This document shows positions 54,149-63,119 of a DNA stretch of 64,000 nt, piece after piece (positions within the stretch are counted from its first letter, which is position 1; every line of letters starts with the position of its first letter). A program made the position numbers and the translations under genes. A model generated the notes under the pieces. It saw only the letters and a list, made by a program, of their open reading frames with translations. It did not search any database and was not told the DNA's origin. Origin of the DNA: an uncultured Geobacter sp. (GTDB taxonomy: Bacteria > Desulfobacterota > Desulfuromonadia > Geobacterales > DSM-12255); contig CALMBF010000155.1 of NCBI GenBank assembly GCA_937860145.1, forward strand, positions 1 to 64,000, read 5' to 3'.

Positions 54149-55426
54149 ATGAAACCGAATATTGATGACCTGGCCATATTTGGAGGAATTCCTGCGTTCC
54201 CGGAACCACTTCATGTAGGACGTCCCAATCTGGGGGACCGGGAGAGATTGTTTGAGCGCATCAATGACATGCTGGACAGAAGGTGGCTAAGCAACAACGG
54301 CCCCTATGTGCAGGAATTCGAGCAGCGAATCTCCGATTTCATTGGTGTCAAGCACTGTATTGCCATGTGCAACGGTACCGTTGCACTTGAGATTGCTATC
54401 CGTTCGCTCGAGTTGAAAGGTGAGGTTATCCTCCCTTCCTTCACCTTTGTCGCTACCGCTCACGCCCTTCAATGGCAGGAGATCACCCCGGTTTTCTGCG
54501 ATATAGACCCGAAAACGCACACGATTGACCCATGCCGCATTGCGCAGATGGTCACCCCGCGCACGACCGGGATCATAGGCGTGCATCTCTGGGGCCGTCC
54601 ATGCGATATCGAGTCATTGGAAGAGATTGCTGCCAACCGTCACCTGAAACTGCTGTTTGATGCAGCCCACGGATTCGGCTGTTCCTACAAGGGCAGAATG
54701 CTCGGCAGCTTCGGAAATGCGGAGGTCTTCAGTTTCCATCCGACTAAATTCTTCAATACCTGCGAGGGAGGGGCAATCGCGACAAATGACGATGCTCTAG
54801 CCGGCAAGATACGCCTCATGAAGAACTTCGGTTTCTCGGGATATGACAACGTCATCTACATCGGGACAAATGGCAAGATGAACGAGCTGTCTGCGCTGAT
54901 GGGGTTGACCAATCTCGAAAGTCTGGATGCTTTTGTGGCGGCAAATCATGAAAATTACAAGACGTACCAGCGGGAACTCGCTGGACTGAACGGTGTTAGC
55001 CTCATCAAATACGACCAGAACGAGAAGTGCAACTATCAGTATATCCTCCTCGAAATTGACGAAACCGATACACAGGTGACGAGGGATCAGATAATCGACA
55101 TTCTCCGTGCTGAAAATGTACTTGCCCGGCGCTACTTCTTCCCGGGGTGTCACAGGATGGAACCGTATCGGTCCTTCTTTCCCAATGCGGGTCTGATGTT
55201 GTCAGAAACCGAAAGACTCGTGAAACGTGTCCTGTCTCTGCCTACCGGCACTGCTGTTGGGCCGGATGAGATACATAAAATCTGCAAAATCATACAGATA
55301 GTGCTCGCACATGGATCTGAGGCAAGAGAAAGGTTATCTGGGAGTGTTGTCAACAACGTTGTGAAACCTGCAACAATTGATCGGAAACCAAGAGAACAAA
55401 AACTGATGGCACCTGTCAATTGCTGA
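54149..55426 (+). CDS. DegT/DnrJ/EryC1/StrS-type sugar aminotransferase
   Basis: A 425-residue PLP enzyme. GTVALEIAIRSL near 75-86, ILPSFTFVATAHAL near 96, DAAHGFGCSYKG near 172, and the Schiff-base Lys in VFSFHPTKFFNTCEGG near 199. GGAGG-type ribosome binding site (GGAGGTATGAG). It makes an amino sugar on a nucleotide carrier, and the acyltransferase at 40.7 kb would act next. About 35 extra residues at the C-terminus look unstructured. Confidence 0.92.
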   Translation: MKPNIDDLAIFGGIPAFPEPLHVGRPNLGDRERLFERINDMLDRRWLSNNGPYVQEFEQRISDFIGVKHCIAMCNGTVALEIAIRSLELKGEVILPSFTFVATAHALQWQEITPVFCDIDPKTHTIDPCRIAQMVTPRTTGIIGVHLWGRPCDIESLEEIAANRHLKLLFDAAHGFGCSYKGRMLGSFGNAEVFSFHPTKFFNTCEGGAIATNDDALAGKIRLMKNFGFSGYDNVIYIGTNGKMNELSALMGLTNLESLDAFVAANHENYKTYQRELAGLNGVSLIKYDQNEKCNYQYILLEIDETDTQVTRDQIIDILRAENVLARRYFFPGCHRMEPYRSFFPNAGLMLSETERLVKRVLSLPTGTAVGPDEIHKICKIIQIVLAHGSEARERLSGSVVNNVVKPATIDRKPREQKLMAPVNC

Positions 55427-55483
55427 TGACGTAGTGATGTCGCAACGCACGTGATGGCCACTTGCAATTGAGCCGAGGTAACA

Positions 55484-56416
55484 ATGAAAGTAAGCATTCT
55501 GATGGTTACATACAATCACGAGGAGTTCATCGCAAAGGCGTTAGACAGTATTCTGATGCAGAGGACAAATTTTGAGTATGAAATTGTCATAGGTGAAGAC
55601 TGCTCCACAGATAATACTCGCAATATTATAATTGGATATAAAGAAAGATATCCGGACAAATTCAAGCTCTTATTGAATGATACGAATATAGGTATGCATA
55701 GGAATGGTGCACAGACCTGGCAGGCTTGCACAGGAGAATATATAGCAATCCTTGAGGGCGATGACTATTGGACTTCAGCGGATAAACTACAGAAGCAGGT
55801 TGATTTTTTGGATAATAATCCTGAGTGTGTCATTTGTTTTCACAATGTTACAGAAATATATATTGACTGCAGCCGCGAATCCCATAATTTCATTTCAAAA
55901 AAATGGAAAGACTTTTATACAATCGATGATTTATTCATAGGAAATTTTATGCCTAGTCCATCGATAATGTACCGAGGTGGTCTTGTCAAAGAGATACCTG
56001 AATGGTTTTCTACATTAAAACTTGGTGACTGGCCATTGCATATATTGCATGCTCTACACGGTACAATAGGATACATAGACGAAACCATGGCGGTTCATGT
56101 TAATCATCAGGGAGGAGTCTGGTCTACAATGAATTATGCTGAACGATATAAAGCAATGTTGCCAGTTTATGATTATCTCTACGTGCGGTTGGGTCATAAA
56201 TACAGAAAACAGCTTGCATTAAAATCACATGAGTTAAATACACGTATAGCAGAATGTTATGAAGACATTGATATGTTTCATGAGGCTAAATATTATGTTC
56301 ATAAATCCATGCTGGATCACCATATAGTCAGCAAAAAGTCAAGTAAAATGCTGATAAGATTATATTTGCCGCGGCTATATAAAATTATAAAACAAATGAA
56401 ATACGTTAACTCATAA
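55484..56416 (+). CDS. Glycosyltransferase family 2 (AT-rich)
   Basis: A 310-residue GT-A enzyme. VSILMVTYNHEEFIAKALDS start, the EDCSTDNTR loop, and the metal DxD-type LEGDDYW near 88-94. Base composition is far more AT-rich than the flanking genes, suggesting acquisition from another source. It is followed after 8 bp by a second GT2. Confidence 0.9.
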   Translation: MKVSILMVTYNHEEFIAKALDSILMQRTNFEYEIVIGEDCSTDNTRNIIIGYKERYPDKFKLLLNDTNIGMHRNGAQTWQACTGEYIAILEGDDYWTSADKLQKQVDFLDNNPECVICFHNVTEIYIDCSRESHNFISKKWKDFYTIDDLFIGNFMPSPSIMYRGGLVKEIPEWFSTLKLGDWPLHILHALHGTIGYIDETMAVHVNHQGGVWSTMNYAERYKAMLPVYDYLYVRLGHKYRKQLALKSHELNTRIAECYEDIDMFHEAKYYVHKSMLDHHIVSKKSSKMLIRLYLPRLYKIIKQMKYVNS

Positions 56417-56424
56417 AAAAATAT

Positions 56425-57441
56425 ATGAAAAAAGTCTACATACTAATTCTCAATTGGAACGGTTTGAATGATACTCTCGAATGTCTTGAGTCGGTCTATA
56501 GGCTTGGCTATCCACATTTCGAAGTCGTTGTTGTGGACAACAGTTCTTTAGATAATTCTGTTGAGATAATCTCCCAGAGGTTCCCGAATGTCAAATTGAT
56601 TGAAAACACCACGAACATGGGATTTGCCGGAGGAAACAATATCGCGATGAAATATGCCGTAACAGCTGGAGCTGATTATGTGTGGCTATTAAATAACGAT
56701 ACGGTTGTTGAGCCTGATTCTCTCACCAGATTGGTAAACGAGGCAGAACAGTCTCCTGAAGTCGGAATGGTGAGCCCTGTTGTTCATTATTATGACAGCC
56801 CTGAAAAGATCGAATTTATGGGGGCTTATGTTGACTTTCATAATTTCAGTAATACTCCTGTGATGGATGCACAGGTGCTGGAAGACCCGTATGTACAACG
56901 CAATCTCATATTGTGGGGGACGGCACTTCTCATAAAGAGAGAAGTAATTGAAACCATAGGTTTTCTTTCCGAAAAGTATTTCGCCTATGTTGAAGATTGC
57001 GATTATTCATTCCGGGTATTGAGGGCCAATTACCGATCAAGAGTGAGACTTGATGCTCGAATCCTCCACAAGGGAGCACGAACTTCCGGCAAACATTCGC
57101 CAACTCATGTCTTCCTGGGAACTCGTAATTTGTACTTCCTGTGGAGGGATAATACTCAAGGTTTCAGAAGGATGGTCGTGCCCTGCTATTACATCGGTAT
57201 GGTAATCAATTATGCAAAGTGCCTGTCTGACGAAGGTAATGTAAAGGGCTTTGATGCTTGCATCAACGGATTCTGGGCCGCTATCCGCGGTAAAGGAGGG
57301 GGGTATGATCCCAGGATTCTCATGCCCTCATGGCTAAAAATAGTTTTTCGTTTTTTTGTGTCCTGGCATCCTTATTTTTGGGTACGTCTATTGAGGTGTG
57401 ATGTCATCGGGATTGTTCGGGCTGCTTTCGCTAAGGCCTAG
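56425..57441 (+). CDS. Glycosyltransferase family 2 (rhamnosyltransferase-like)
   Basis: A 338-residue protein. ILILNWNGLNDTLECLES start, VVVDNSSLDNSVE near 36, GFAGGNNIAMKYA near 69, LLNNDTVVEPD near 91 as the metal motif, and FAYVEDCDYSFRVLR near 187. It has a C-terminal amphipathic or membrane-associated part. It adds a sugar to the growing lipid-linked chain in the cytoplasm. No Shine-Dalgarno sequence is evident, so it may depend on coupling with the preceding gene. Confidence 0.92.
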   Translation: MKKVYILILNWNGLNDTLECLESVYRLGYPHFEVVVVDNSSLDNSVEIISQRFPNVKLIENTTNMGFAGGNNIAMKYAVTAGADYVWLLNNDTVVEPDSLTRLVNEAEQSPEVGMVSPVVHYYDSPEKIEFMGAYVDFHNFSNTPVMDAQVLEDPYVQRNLILWGTALLIKREVIETIGFLSEKYFAYVEDCDYSFRVLRANYRSRVRLDARILHKGARTSGKHSPTHVFLGTRNLYFLWRDNTQGFRRMVVPCYYIGMVINYAKCLSDEGNVKGFDACINGFWAAIRGKGGGYDPRILMPSWLKIVFRFFVSWHPYFWVRLLRCDVIGIVRAAFAKA

Positions 57442-57502
57442 ATCAACTTCTCATGTTCGCCGCACCGTTTTATTGCTTCGACGTTGTAACCTGTTACCGG
57501 TG

Positions 57503-58537
57503 ATGAGAATGAACATTCAAAGTTATAACGAAACCGGAAGCACATGGGATGCCTTCGTCGCTTCTCAAAGGTACAGCACCAACTACCATCAGTATGCTTG
57601 GCGCAGGGTCATAGAGAAAAGCTTTGGCCATATGACCCATTACCTAGTTGCCAGAAACGACACTGATGAAATCTGTGGTGTCTTGCCTCTCGTTCATATG
57701 AAAAGTGCGTTGTTCGGCAATTTTTTGACATCATTACCGTATGTTAACTATGGCGGACTGTTGTGCATAGACGAAAATGCTAGGGCTACCCTGCTGACCG
57801 GTTTAGACGGTTTGCTTATAAAACTCCGTGCTGATCATGTGGAGTTGCGCCATATCGGGTCTTTCGTGAAAGGGCTGGTGACCAAACAGCATAAGGTAAC
57901 CATGATCCTTGACCTGGATAATGAAGAAGAGGTCCAGTGGCAAGCTCTTGATGCCAAGGTGCGAAACCAGGTGCGCAAAGCGGTAAAGTGTGGCTTGCGG
58001 GTTGTAACGGGGTACATGGAGCTGTTGGATGGATTTTACGGCGTTTTTTGCCGGAACATGCGGGATCTCGGTACACCCGTTTACAGCAAGGATTTCTTTC
58101 TCAATATTCTCGCAGAGCACCCTGACACGACCCGGATCATTTCGGTGATGCTCGGTGAGAAGGTTGTCGCTTCAGGCATTCTCTCCTGGTTCAGGGACAT
58201 CATGGAAGTCCCCTGGGCTTCATCTATCCGGGATTACCGGGAACTGTGTCCGAATAATCTACTCTATTGGGAGGCTATCAGATTTGCCATAAGGAGCGGC
58301 AAGAGGAAATTCGATTTCGGGCGCTCCACTCCAGGAGAGGGGACCTATCAGTTCAAAAAGCAGTGGGGGGCTGAACCGGTACAGTTGTACTGGCAGTATC
58401 TCCTGAAAGACGGTAATCAGTTACCGGAACTTAACCCAAAAAACCCGCACTACGAGCTGGCGATAAAGGTTTGGCAACGAATGCCGCTTGCGATGGCCAA
58501 TCTCCTCGGACCGACGATAGTCAGAAACATACCCTGA
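57503..58537 (+). CDS. FemAB-like GNAT protein of the exosortase locus
   Basis: The start is taken at 57503 (ATGAGAATG, 57509 equally possible), giving 344 residues. It has two linked GNAT-like halves. KVRNQVRKAVKCGLRV near 150 and the C-terminal FDFGRSTPGEGTYQFKKQWG near 290 are hallmarks of the FemAB-like proteins found in PrsT/exosortase loci. Relatives transfer aminoacyl groups from aminoacyl-tRNA to an amine. If that holds here, it could attach an amino acid to the polysaccharide. Confidence 0.88.
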   Translation: MRMNIQSYNETGSTWDAFVASQRYSTNYHQYAWRRVIEKSFGHMTHYLVARNDTDEICGVLPLVHMKSALFGNFLTSLPYVNYGGLLCIDENARATLLTGLDGLLIKLRADHVELRHIGSFVKGLVTKQHKVTMILDLDNEEEVQWQALDAKVRNQVRKAVKCGLRVVTGYMELLDGFYGVFCRNMRDLGTPVYSKDFFLNILAEHPDTTRIISVMLGEKVVASGILSWFRDIMEVPWASSIRDYRELCPNNLLYWEAIRFAIRSGKRKFDFGRSTPGEGTYQFKKQWGAEPVQLYWQYLLKDGNQLPELNPKNPHYELAIKVWQRMPLAMANLLGPTIVRNIP

Positions 58538-58558
58538 CGGCATTGCCGGGGAACCACC

Positions 58559-59755
58559 ATGACGATACGTATAGGCAAGACTCTTCCCCCTGCGGCAGCA
58601 CCGCTCCGTTTCGCGGATATTCTTTTCGGGATTGGTGGCATTGTGTCGGGGGCAAAGACGGTCGGTAACTTCGAGAAGGAGCTGGAGGAATTTTACCGGG
58701 TCAGGCACTGTTTTGCCGTTTCGTCTGGTAAATCGGCACTTGTCATGATCCTTCAGGCCCTTAAACGGCTTAGGCCTGACAGGGACGAAGTCATCATTCC
58801 TGCTTATACCTGTTATTCTGTTCCCTCTGCAATTGTGAGGGCAGGGCACAGGGTCCGGTTGTGCGATACGGCGTCCGGCTCGCTCGATTTCGATTTCGAA
58901 CTGCTTGCACGACAGGTTGAGAGCCCACGAGTTCTTTGCGTTATCGCAACCCATCTTTTCGGCGTTCCTTCCGATGTGGAGAGGGTCAAGCAACTTGTGT
59001 CCCCGCACGGTATATTCGTTGTAGAGGATGCGGCACAGGCCATGGGGGGGGGATATCGCGGGAGAAAACTGGGGACGCTTGGCGATGTGGGCCTGTTCAG
59101 CCTGGGGCGGGGGAAAGCGCTCTCGACGGTCGAGGGTGGTATCATTCTTACTGATGACGACCAGATTGGGGAGGTCATTGGCAATCAACTTGCGACACTA
59201 CCAGGCTATGGTGCCTGCGGCTGCCTGAAACTGCTCTTGTATGCGTTAGCCCTTTCCCTTTTCATTCGCCCATGGTTTTACTGGCTGCCAAAATCATTGC
59301 CATTTCTGAAACTCGGGGAAACCCGCTTCGATCCATCATTTCCTATTATGAGGTTGTCGAGCTTTCAGGCGGGGTTGGCACGAGGGTGGCAGTCGAAGAT
59401 TGCAAAATTCAGAGCGGTCCGCACGGGCAATGCCCGAAAGTTTGCCGACCAGGGTCTTGTGCCCGCCGGTGCCCCGTGCGGAACAATTCCCGATTTGATT
59501 AGGTTTCCCGTCCTGTTAGCGGATGTGGAAATCAAGAGACAGGTTCTTCGAATCAGCGAGTCCTTGGGACTGGGAATATCTGACGGTTACCCCGATACCA
59601 TTGATGATATCGAAGGCCTTGTGAGCCTGTCGGATGGAAACGGGTTTCCTTGGGCACACGATTTGGTTGAAAGGTTACTCGCACTGCCCATCCATCCGCT
59701 TGTACGGGACGTCGATATCCGCAATATCGTGCGGTCGCTGGGAAGTCAGGGCTAA
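58559..59755 (+). CDS. DegT/DnrJ/EryC1-family PLP protein
   Basis: A 398-residue protein. SSGKSALVMILQAL near 55, IPAYTCYSVPSAIV near 80, VEDAAQAMGGGYRG near 155, and PLP Lys in FSLGRGKALSTVEGG near 185. An inserted hydrophobic segment (about 222-245) is unlike ordinary sugar aminotransferases and suggests membrane contact. A run of nine G (59044-59052) encodes the MGGG of the active-site region. Substrate unknown. Confidence 0.87.
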   Translation: MTIRIGKTLPPAAAPLRFADILFGIGGIVSGAKTVGNFEKELEEFYRVRHCFAVSSGKSALVMILQALKRLRPDRDEVIIPAYTCYSVPSAIVRAGHRVRLCDTASGSLDFDFELLARQVESPRVLCVIATHLFGVPSDVERVKQLVSPHGIFVVEDAAQAMGGGYRGRKLGTLGDVGLFSLGRGKALSTVEGGIILTDDDQIGEVIGNQLATLPGYGACGCLKLLLYALALSLFIRPWFYWLPKSLPFLKLGETRFDPSFPIMRLSSFQAGLARGWQSKIAKFRAVRTGNARKFADQGLVPAGAPCGTIPDLIRFPVLLADVEIKRQVLRISESLGLGISDGYPDTIDDIEGLVSLSDGNGFPWAHDLVERLLALPIHPLVRDVDIRNIVRSLGSQG

Positions 59756-59758
59756 GAC

Positions 59759-60592
59759 ATGACACGAAAAGACAAAATCAGAATCGCGATGCTTCTCGTG
59801 CTGTGGCTGGTGGTTTTCTATCCTATATATCCTGATATGGTGCATACGTGGCTCGATCATTCCGATAACTCCCACGCATTTCTTGTCCCGTTCATTGCGT
59901 TCTACTTTGTCTGGGAAAAGAGGCATGAGCTGGCCACAGCACGCTTGGGAAGTTCGGCGTGGGGGGGGGGCATCCTTGCGGCGAGCCTTTTTGTCTTTGT
60001 TGCAAGCTATGCGGGAGGGATCGCATTTTCAGCAAGGATTGCAATGGTCGGTGCGTTGTTCGGCCTCGTCTGGTTTTGTCTCGGAAACAATTTTATTCGT
60101 ATTCTTGCTTTTCCCATCAGTTTCCTATTTTTCATGGTGCCGGTGCCGGATTCTCTGATAAGCCGCGTTTCCCTGCCGCTGCAGCTTCTGGCAACCCGTC
60201 TTTCGGCAAAAATGATCGAGAGTTGCTCCATCCCTGTCTACCGCGAAGGGAACATGCTTTACTTCATTCAGACCCAACTCGAAGTAGCAGAGGCCTGTAG
60301 CGGCATCAGATCGATAGTCTCGCTGCTGATGCTCAGCATGATTTTCTGCTATTTTTCCCGAGGAGGGTGGTGGAGGAAGACCCTTCTCGTTGCGGCAACG
60401 ATTCCGATCGCAATGACGGCAAATGTCTTTCGTGTGATGGGTACCGGAATCCTGGCCCACTTTTACGGGGACAGGGTCGCCAGGGGGTTTCTCCACCAAT
60501 TTTCCGGGCTTGTGATCTTCGCGTTCAGTCTGGCGGTGATGTTTCTGGTGCATGTACTCATCAACAGGGGAAGGACAGAACATGTCCGGTAA
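59759..60592 (+). CDS. xrtA: Exosortase (XrtA-type)
   Basis: A 277-residue multi-spanning membrane protease/transpeptidase with about eight helices. The catalytic Cys180 lies in VAEACSGIRS, Arg225 in ANVFRVMGT, and His246 in FLHQFSG. It removes the C-terminal PEP-CTERM signal from exported proteins, probably transferring them to a cell-surface acceptor. Assigned to the XrtA class from the PrsT/EpsI-style locus. No PEP-CTERM substrate is encoded in this window. A run of ten G (59961-59970) lies in codons for WGGG near residue 68, where slippage would inactivate the gene. Confidence 0.93.
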   Translation: MTRKDKIRIAMLLVLWLVVFYPIYPDMVHTWLDHSDNSHAFLVPFIAFYFVWEKRHELATARLGSSAWGGGILAASLFVFVASYAGGIAFSARIAMVGALFGLVWFCLGNNFIRILAFPISFLFFMVPVPDSLISRVSLPLQLLATRLSAKMIESCSIPVYREGNMLYFIQTQLEVAEACSGIRSIVSLLMLSMIFCYFSRGGWWRKTLLVAATIPIAMTANVFRVMGTGILAHFYGDRVARGFLHQFSGLVIFAFSLAVMFLVHVLINRGRTEHVR

Positions 60593-61229
60593 AGCATTCT
60601 CCTTATCAATGATGGGGATGATCCTTACCCTGGTACTTGTCGGTTTCGTATTCGCCCGACCGAAGCCGGTTGTCGTCAAGACTAACCTCGAAAATATGCC
60701 GACCGAGATAGCCGGATATAAAGGCACGGACGACTCGTATTCCGAATCAGTCTATCGTGAACTCAATGCTGACAAGCATTTGTACCGTCATTACCTGTCG
60801 GCTGGCGGGAGACGGGTGGACCTGTACATCGGTTATTACGGCACAGCCAAGGGGGGACGGACCGGTCACAATCCCTATGCATGCCTGCCCGGTTCTGGAT
60901 GGGCGATTGTCGATACGCGCAAGGTCAGTCTATGGCCGACGCCCGAACGTCCGATCGAGGTGAATTATATACGGGCGCGGAAAGATGACATCAATGCAGT
61001 CATGATTCACTGGTATCAGATCGCGGGGACGAAAGTAGTCTCGACCGGTCTCCAGCAGAACATCGAAAGATTCTGGGGTCGTTTGCTCAATAATCGCAAC
61101 GACGGCGCATTTGTCCAAATCACGACAAAAATTGCCGATAATCGAGTGGTTGAGGCCGAGTCCGAAATTGCAAATTTTGCAGGGCAAATACTTCGGGTTC
61201 TCCCCAGTTACTGGCCGGTCGAGAAATAG
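60582..61229 (+). CDS. epsI: EpsI-family exosortase-associated protein
   Basis: The start at 60582 is preceded by AGGGGAAGGA and overlaps the exosortase end by 11 bp; 215 residues. One N-terminal membrane anchor (MMGMILTLVLVGFVF) then a periplasmic domain with the family motif NPYACLPGSGW near 103-113. In many XrtA systems this domain is fused to the exosortase; here it is separate. Confidence 0.92.
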   Translation: MSGKAFSLSMMGMILTLVLVGFVFARPKPVVVKTNLENMPTEIAGYKGTDDSYSESVYRELNADKHLYRHYLSAGGRRVDLYIGYYGTAKGGRTGHNPYACLPGSGWAIVDTRKVSLWPTPERPIEVNYIRARKDDINAVMIHWYQIAGTKVVSTGLQQNIERFWGRLLNNRNDGAFVQITTKIADNRVVEAESEIANFAGQILRVLPSYWPVEK

Positions 61230-61285
61230 TTACTGCTACTCGACTCATCCCCACAGCGGGATACAGATCATGAGGTTACAGGTAG

Positions 61286-62503
61286 ATGTCCAAACCACTT
61301 TCCATCCTGATTCTGGATAACACGTATGCTTTTGGCGGGGCGATCAGGAGCCTTGGCAACCTGCTGCGCGCTTTCGACAAGGACCGGTTTGAGCCGGTGC
61401 TCGTAACGGGCCAGTCTGTAGAGTTCCTTGCCGAACACTTCGAGTGTACCTGGTACCATTATGTTCCGAGCCGTTCCTGGCAGGATAATCAGATGTACAA
61501 AAAGGTGGCCGCTCTAACTCTGTTTCGCATCTTGATCATGCGAAAGATTCTCAACCTTTTATTCTTTTTATACTGGGCCGCTTTTGTCACCATTCCCGAA
61601 GCAATAAAATTCTTTAGATTAGGACGTAAACATAACGTGGCATTGGTGCATCTAAATAATATTATGGGATGCCAGATAGCAGGTATTCTTGCAGCTAAGC
61701 TCCTACACGTACCCTGTGTAGCTCACTTGCGTGATTTTGAAACGGTTGACGCCTTTACCCGTTTCTATGCAAGACACATTGACCACCACGTGGCAATATC
61801 CGTCGCAATTCGGGATAACCTGCGACAACTCGGTGTACCCGATGAACGAATTACGGTTATACACGATGGTCTCGAACTGACCGAATTCCAGGCCACGGTT
61901 GTAACAAGTCGCTTGGCCGAGGAATTTGGCCTTATCACCGGTCAACTTGTCTTCGGGATTTTTGGACGGGTGGTCGAATGGAAGGGAATCCGGGAGTTTA
62001 TTCTGGCAGCACGGGCAGTGCTTGACGCGGTGCCCGAGGCGCGCGCCTTCATAGTGGGTTCCCATTCCGATGGTGATGAGAACTTTTTCCTCACCATGCA
62101 GAAATTGGTCTCTGATTTGGGACTGGCTGGGAAGGTGGTGTTTACCGGTTATCGTGATGACGTGCCTGACCTGATGAGAATGATGGATGTCATTGTCCAT
62201 GCATCTGTCAGGCCGGAACCCTTCGGAATGGTCGTCATTGAGGGGATGGCCATGAAGAAACCGGTTGTCGCAACTCACGGGGGGGGGGTTCTGGATATCA
62301 TCGTTGACGGAGAAACCGGTTTGCTGGTTGAAATGGGTGATGCCGAGGCCCTGGGACGTGCGATCATATCTCTACTGAACCAAAGAGATCTGCGTTGGAA
62401 AATGGGCACAGCTGGATTGGCGAGAGTGTCGCATATGTTCACAAGTCGCCGATGTGCCTCCGAAATGGCGACCATATACCATAAACTGGCGGTGGGTGTA
62501 TGA
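61286..62503 (+). CDS. Glycosyltransferase family 4
   Basis: A 405-residue GT-B enzyme. The N-terminal loop is AFGGAIRSLGNLLRAF; the donor-site core has GIFGRVVEWKGIREF near 217, FTGYRDDVPDLM near 290 and EPFGMVVIEGMAMKKPVVAT near 311 (the EX7E pair). A run of ten G (62279-62288) encodes HGGGV at a conserved loop, so slippage would remove the last 75 residues. It is coupled to the phosphatase gene through an ATGA overlap. Confidence 0.93.
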   Translation: MSKPLSILILDNTYAFGGAIRSLGNLLRAFDKDRFEPVLVTGQSVEFLAEHFECTWYHYVPSRSWQDNQMYKKVAALTLFRILIMRKILNLLFFLYWAAFVTIPEAIKFFRLGRKHNVALVHLNNIMGCQIAGILAAKLLHVPCVAHLRDFETVDAFTRFYARHIDHHVAISVAIRDNLRQLGVPDERITVIHDGLELTEFQATVVTSRLAEEFGLITGQLVFGIFGRVVEWKGIREFILAARAVLDAVPEARAFIVGSHSDGDENFFLTMQKLVSDLGLAGKVVFTGYRDDVPDLMRMMDVIVHASVRPEPFGMVVIEGMAMKKPVVATHGGGVLDIIVDGETGLLVEMGDAEALGRAIISLLNQRDLRWKMGTAGLARVSHMFTSRRCASEMATIYHKLAVGV

Positions 62504-63099
62504 AGTGGAACATTCTGAAGCGGGTGATTCCTAAGCCATTGAGACGTGTGCTGAAGCAGAGCTTGCAGAATGTCCGTGAAACTGGTCAGTACTCCTCTGC
62601 CAAGGGAAAGTACGACTGCAAAAGCATAAGCCATATCATCTTTGTCTGTAAGGGGAATATATGCCGGAGTGCATTTGCCGAATATTATCTGAAAAGCCAG
62701 CTTCCCGAGGGCGTACTCAAGATTGAGTCCTGCGGCCTCGATGTTGACCAGGGCCTAACTTCCCCACCAGAAGCGGTATGTGTTGCCAAGGAGTTCTCTC
62801 TCGATCTCGAGTCGAATCGATCAAAAGGGGTGGAGTCCTGTGATATGCACAGTGCAGACCTGATTCTGCCGTTTGAATACCGACAATATCTTCTGTTGAT
62901 TGCTTTGTTTCCCGGGGAGAAGACTAAAGTTAAGCTCCTGCGTGATTTTGCCCCATGGCCGGATCGTCTTTTGTGCAACATCAATGATCCCTATGGGTCG
63001 GATGAAAATGAGTTTCGGCGGTGTTTCAGGCAGATACAAAGGGCCGTAGAAGGATTGAAGAGTCAACTGGCCAGGCAAGAGAATGGATATGATTCATAG
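62500..63099 (+). CDS. Low-molecular-weight protein tyrosine phosphatase (Wzb-like)
   Basis: A 199-residue protein. The phosphate loop is C50-KGNIC-R56 (CX5R) in FVCKGNICRSAFAE, and the general acid Asp163 lies in INDPYG. It is about 40 residues longer at the N-terminus than classical LMW-PTPs, with a basic leader. It probably dephosphorylates the tyrosine autokinase at 34.1 kb to cycle polymer production. The start overlaps the preceding glycosyltransferase stop (ATGA). Confidence 0.88.
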   Translation: MKWNILKRVIPKPLRRVLKQSLQNVRETGQYSSAKGKYDCKSISHIIFVCKGNICRSAFAEYYLKSQLPEGVLKIESCGLDVDQGLTSPPEAVCVAKEFSLDLESNRSKGVESCDMHSADLILPFEYRQYLLLIALFPGEKTKVKLLRDFAPWPDRLLCNINDPYGSDENEFRRCFRQIQRAVEGLKSQLARQENGYDS

Positions 63100-63119
63100 C
63101 AACCTGGATGGGGCTGTAC

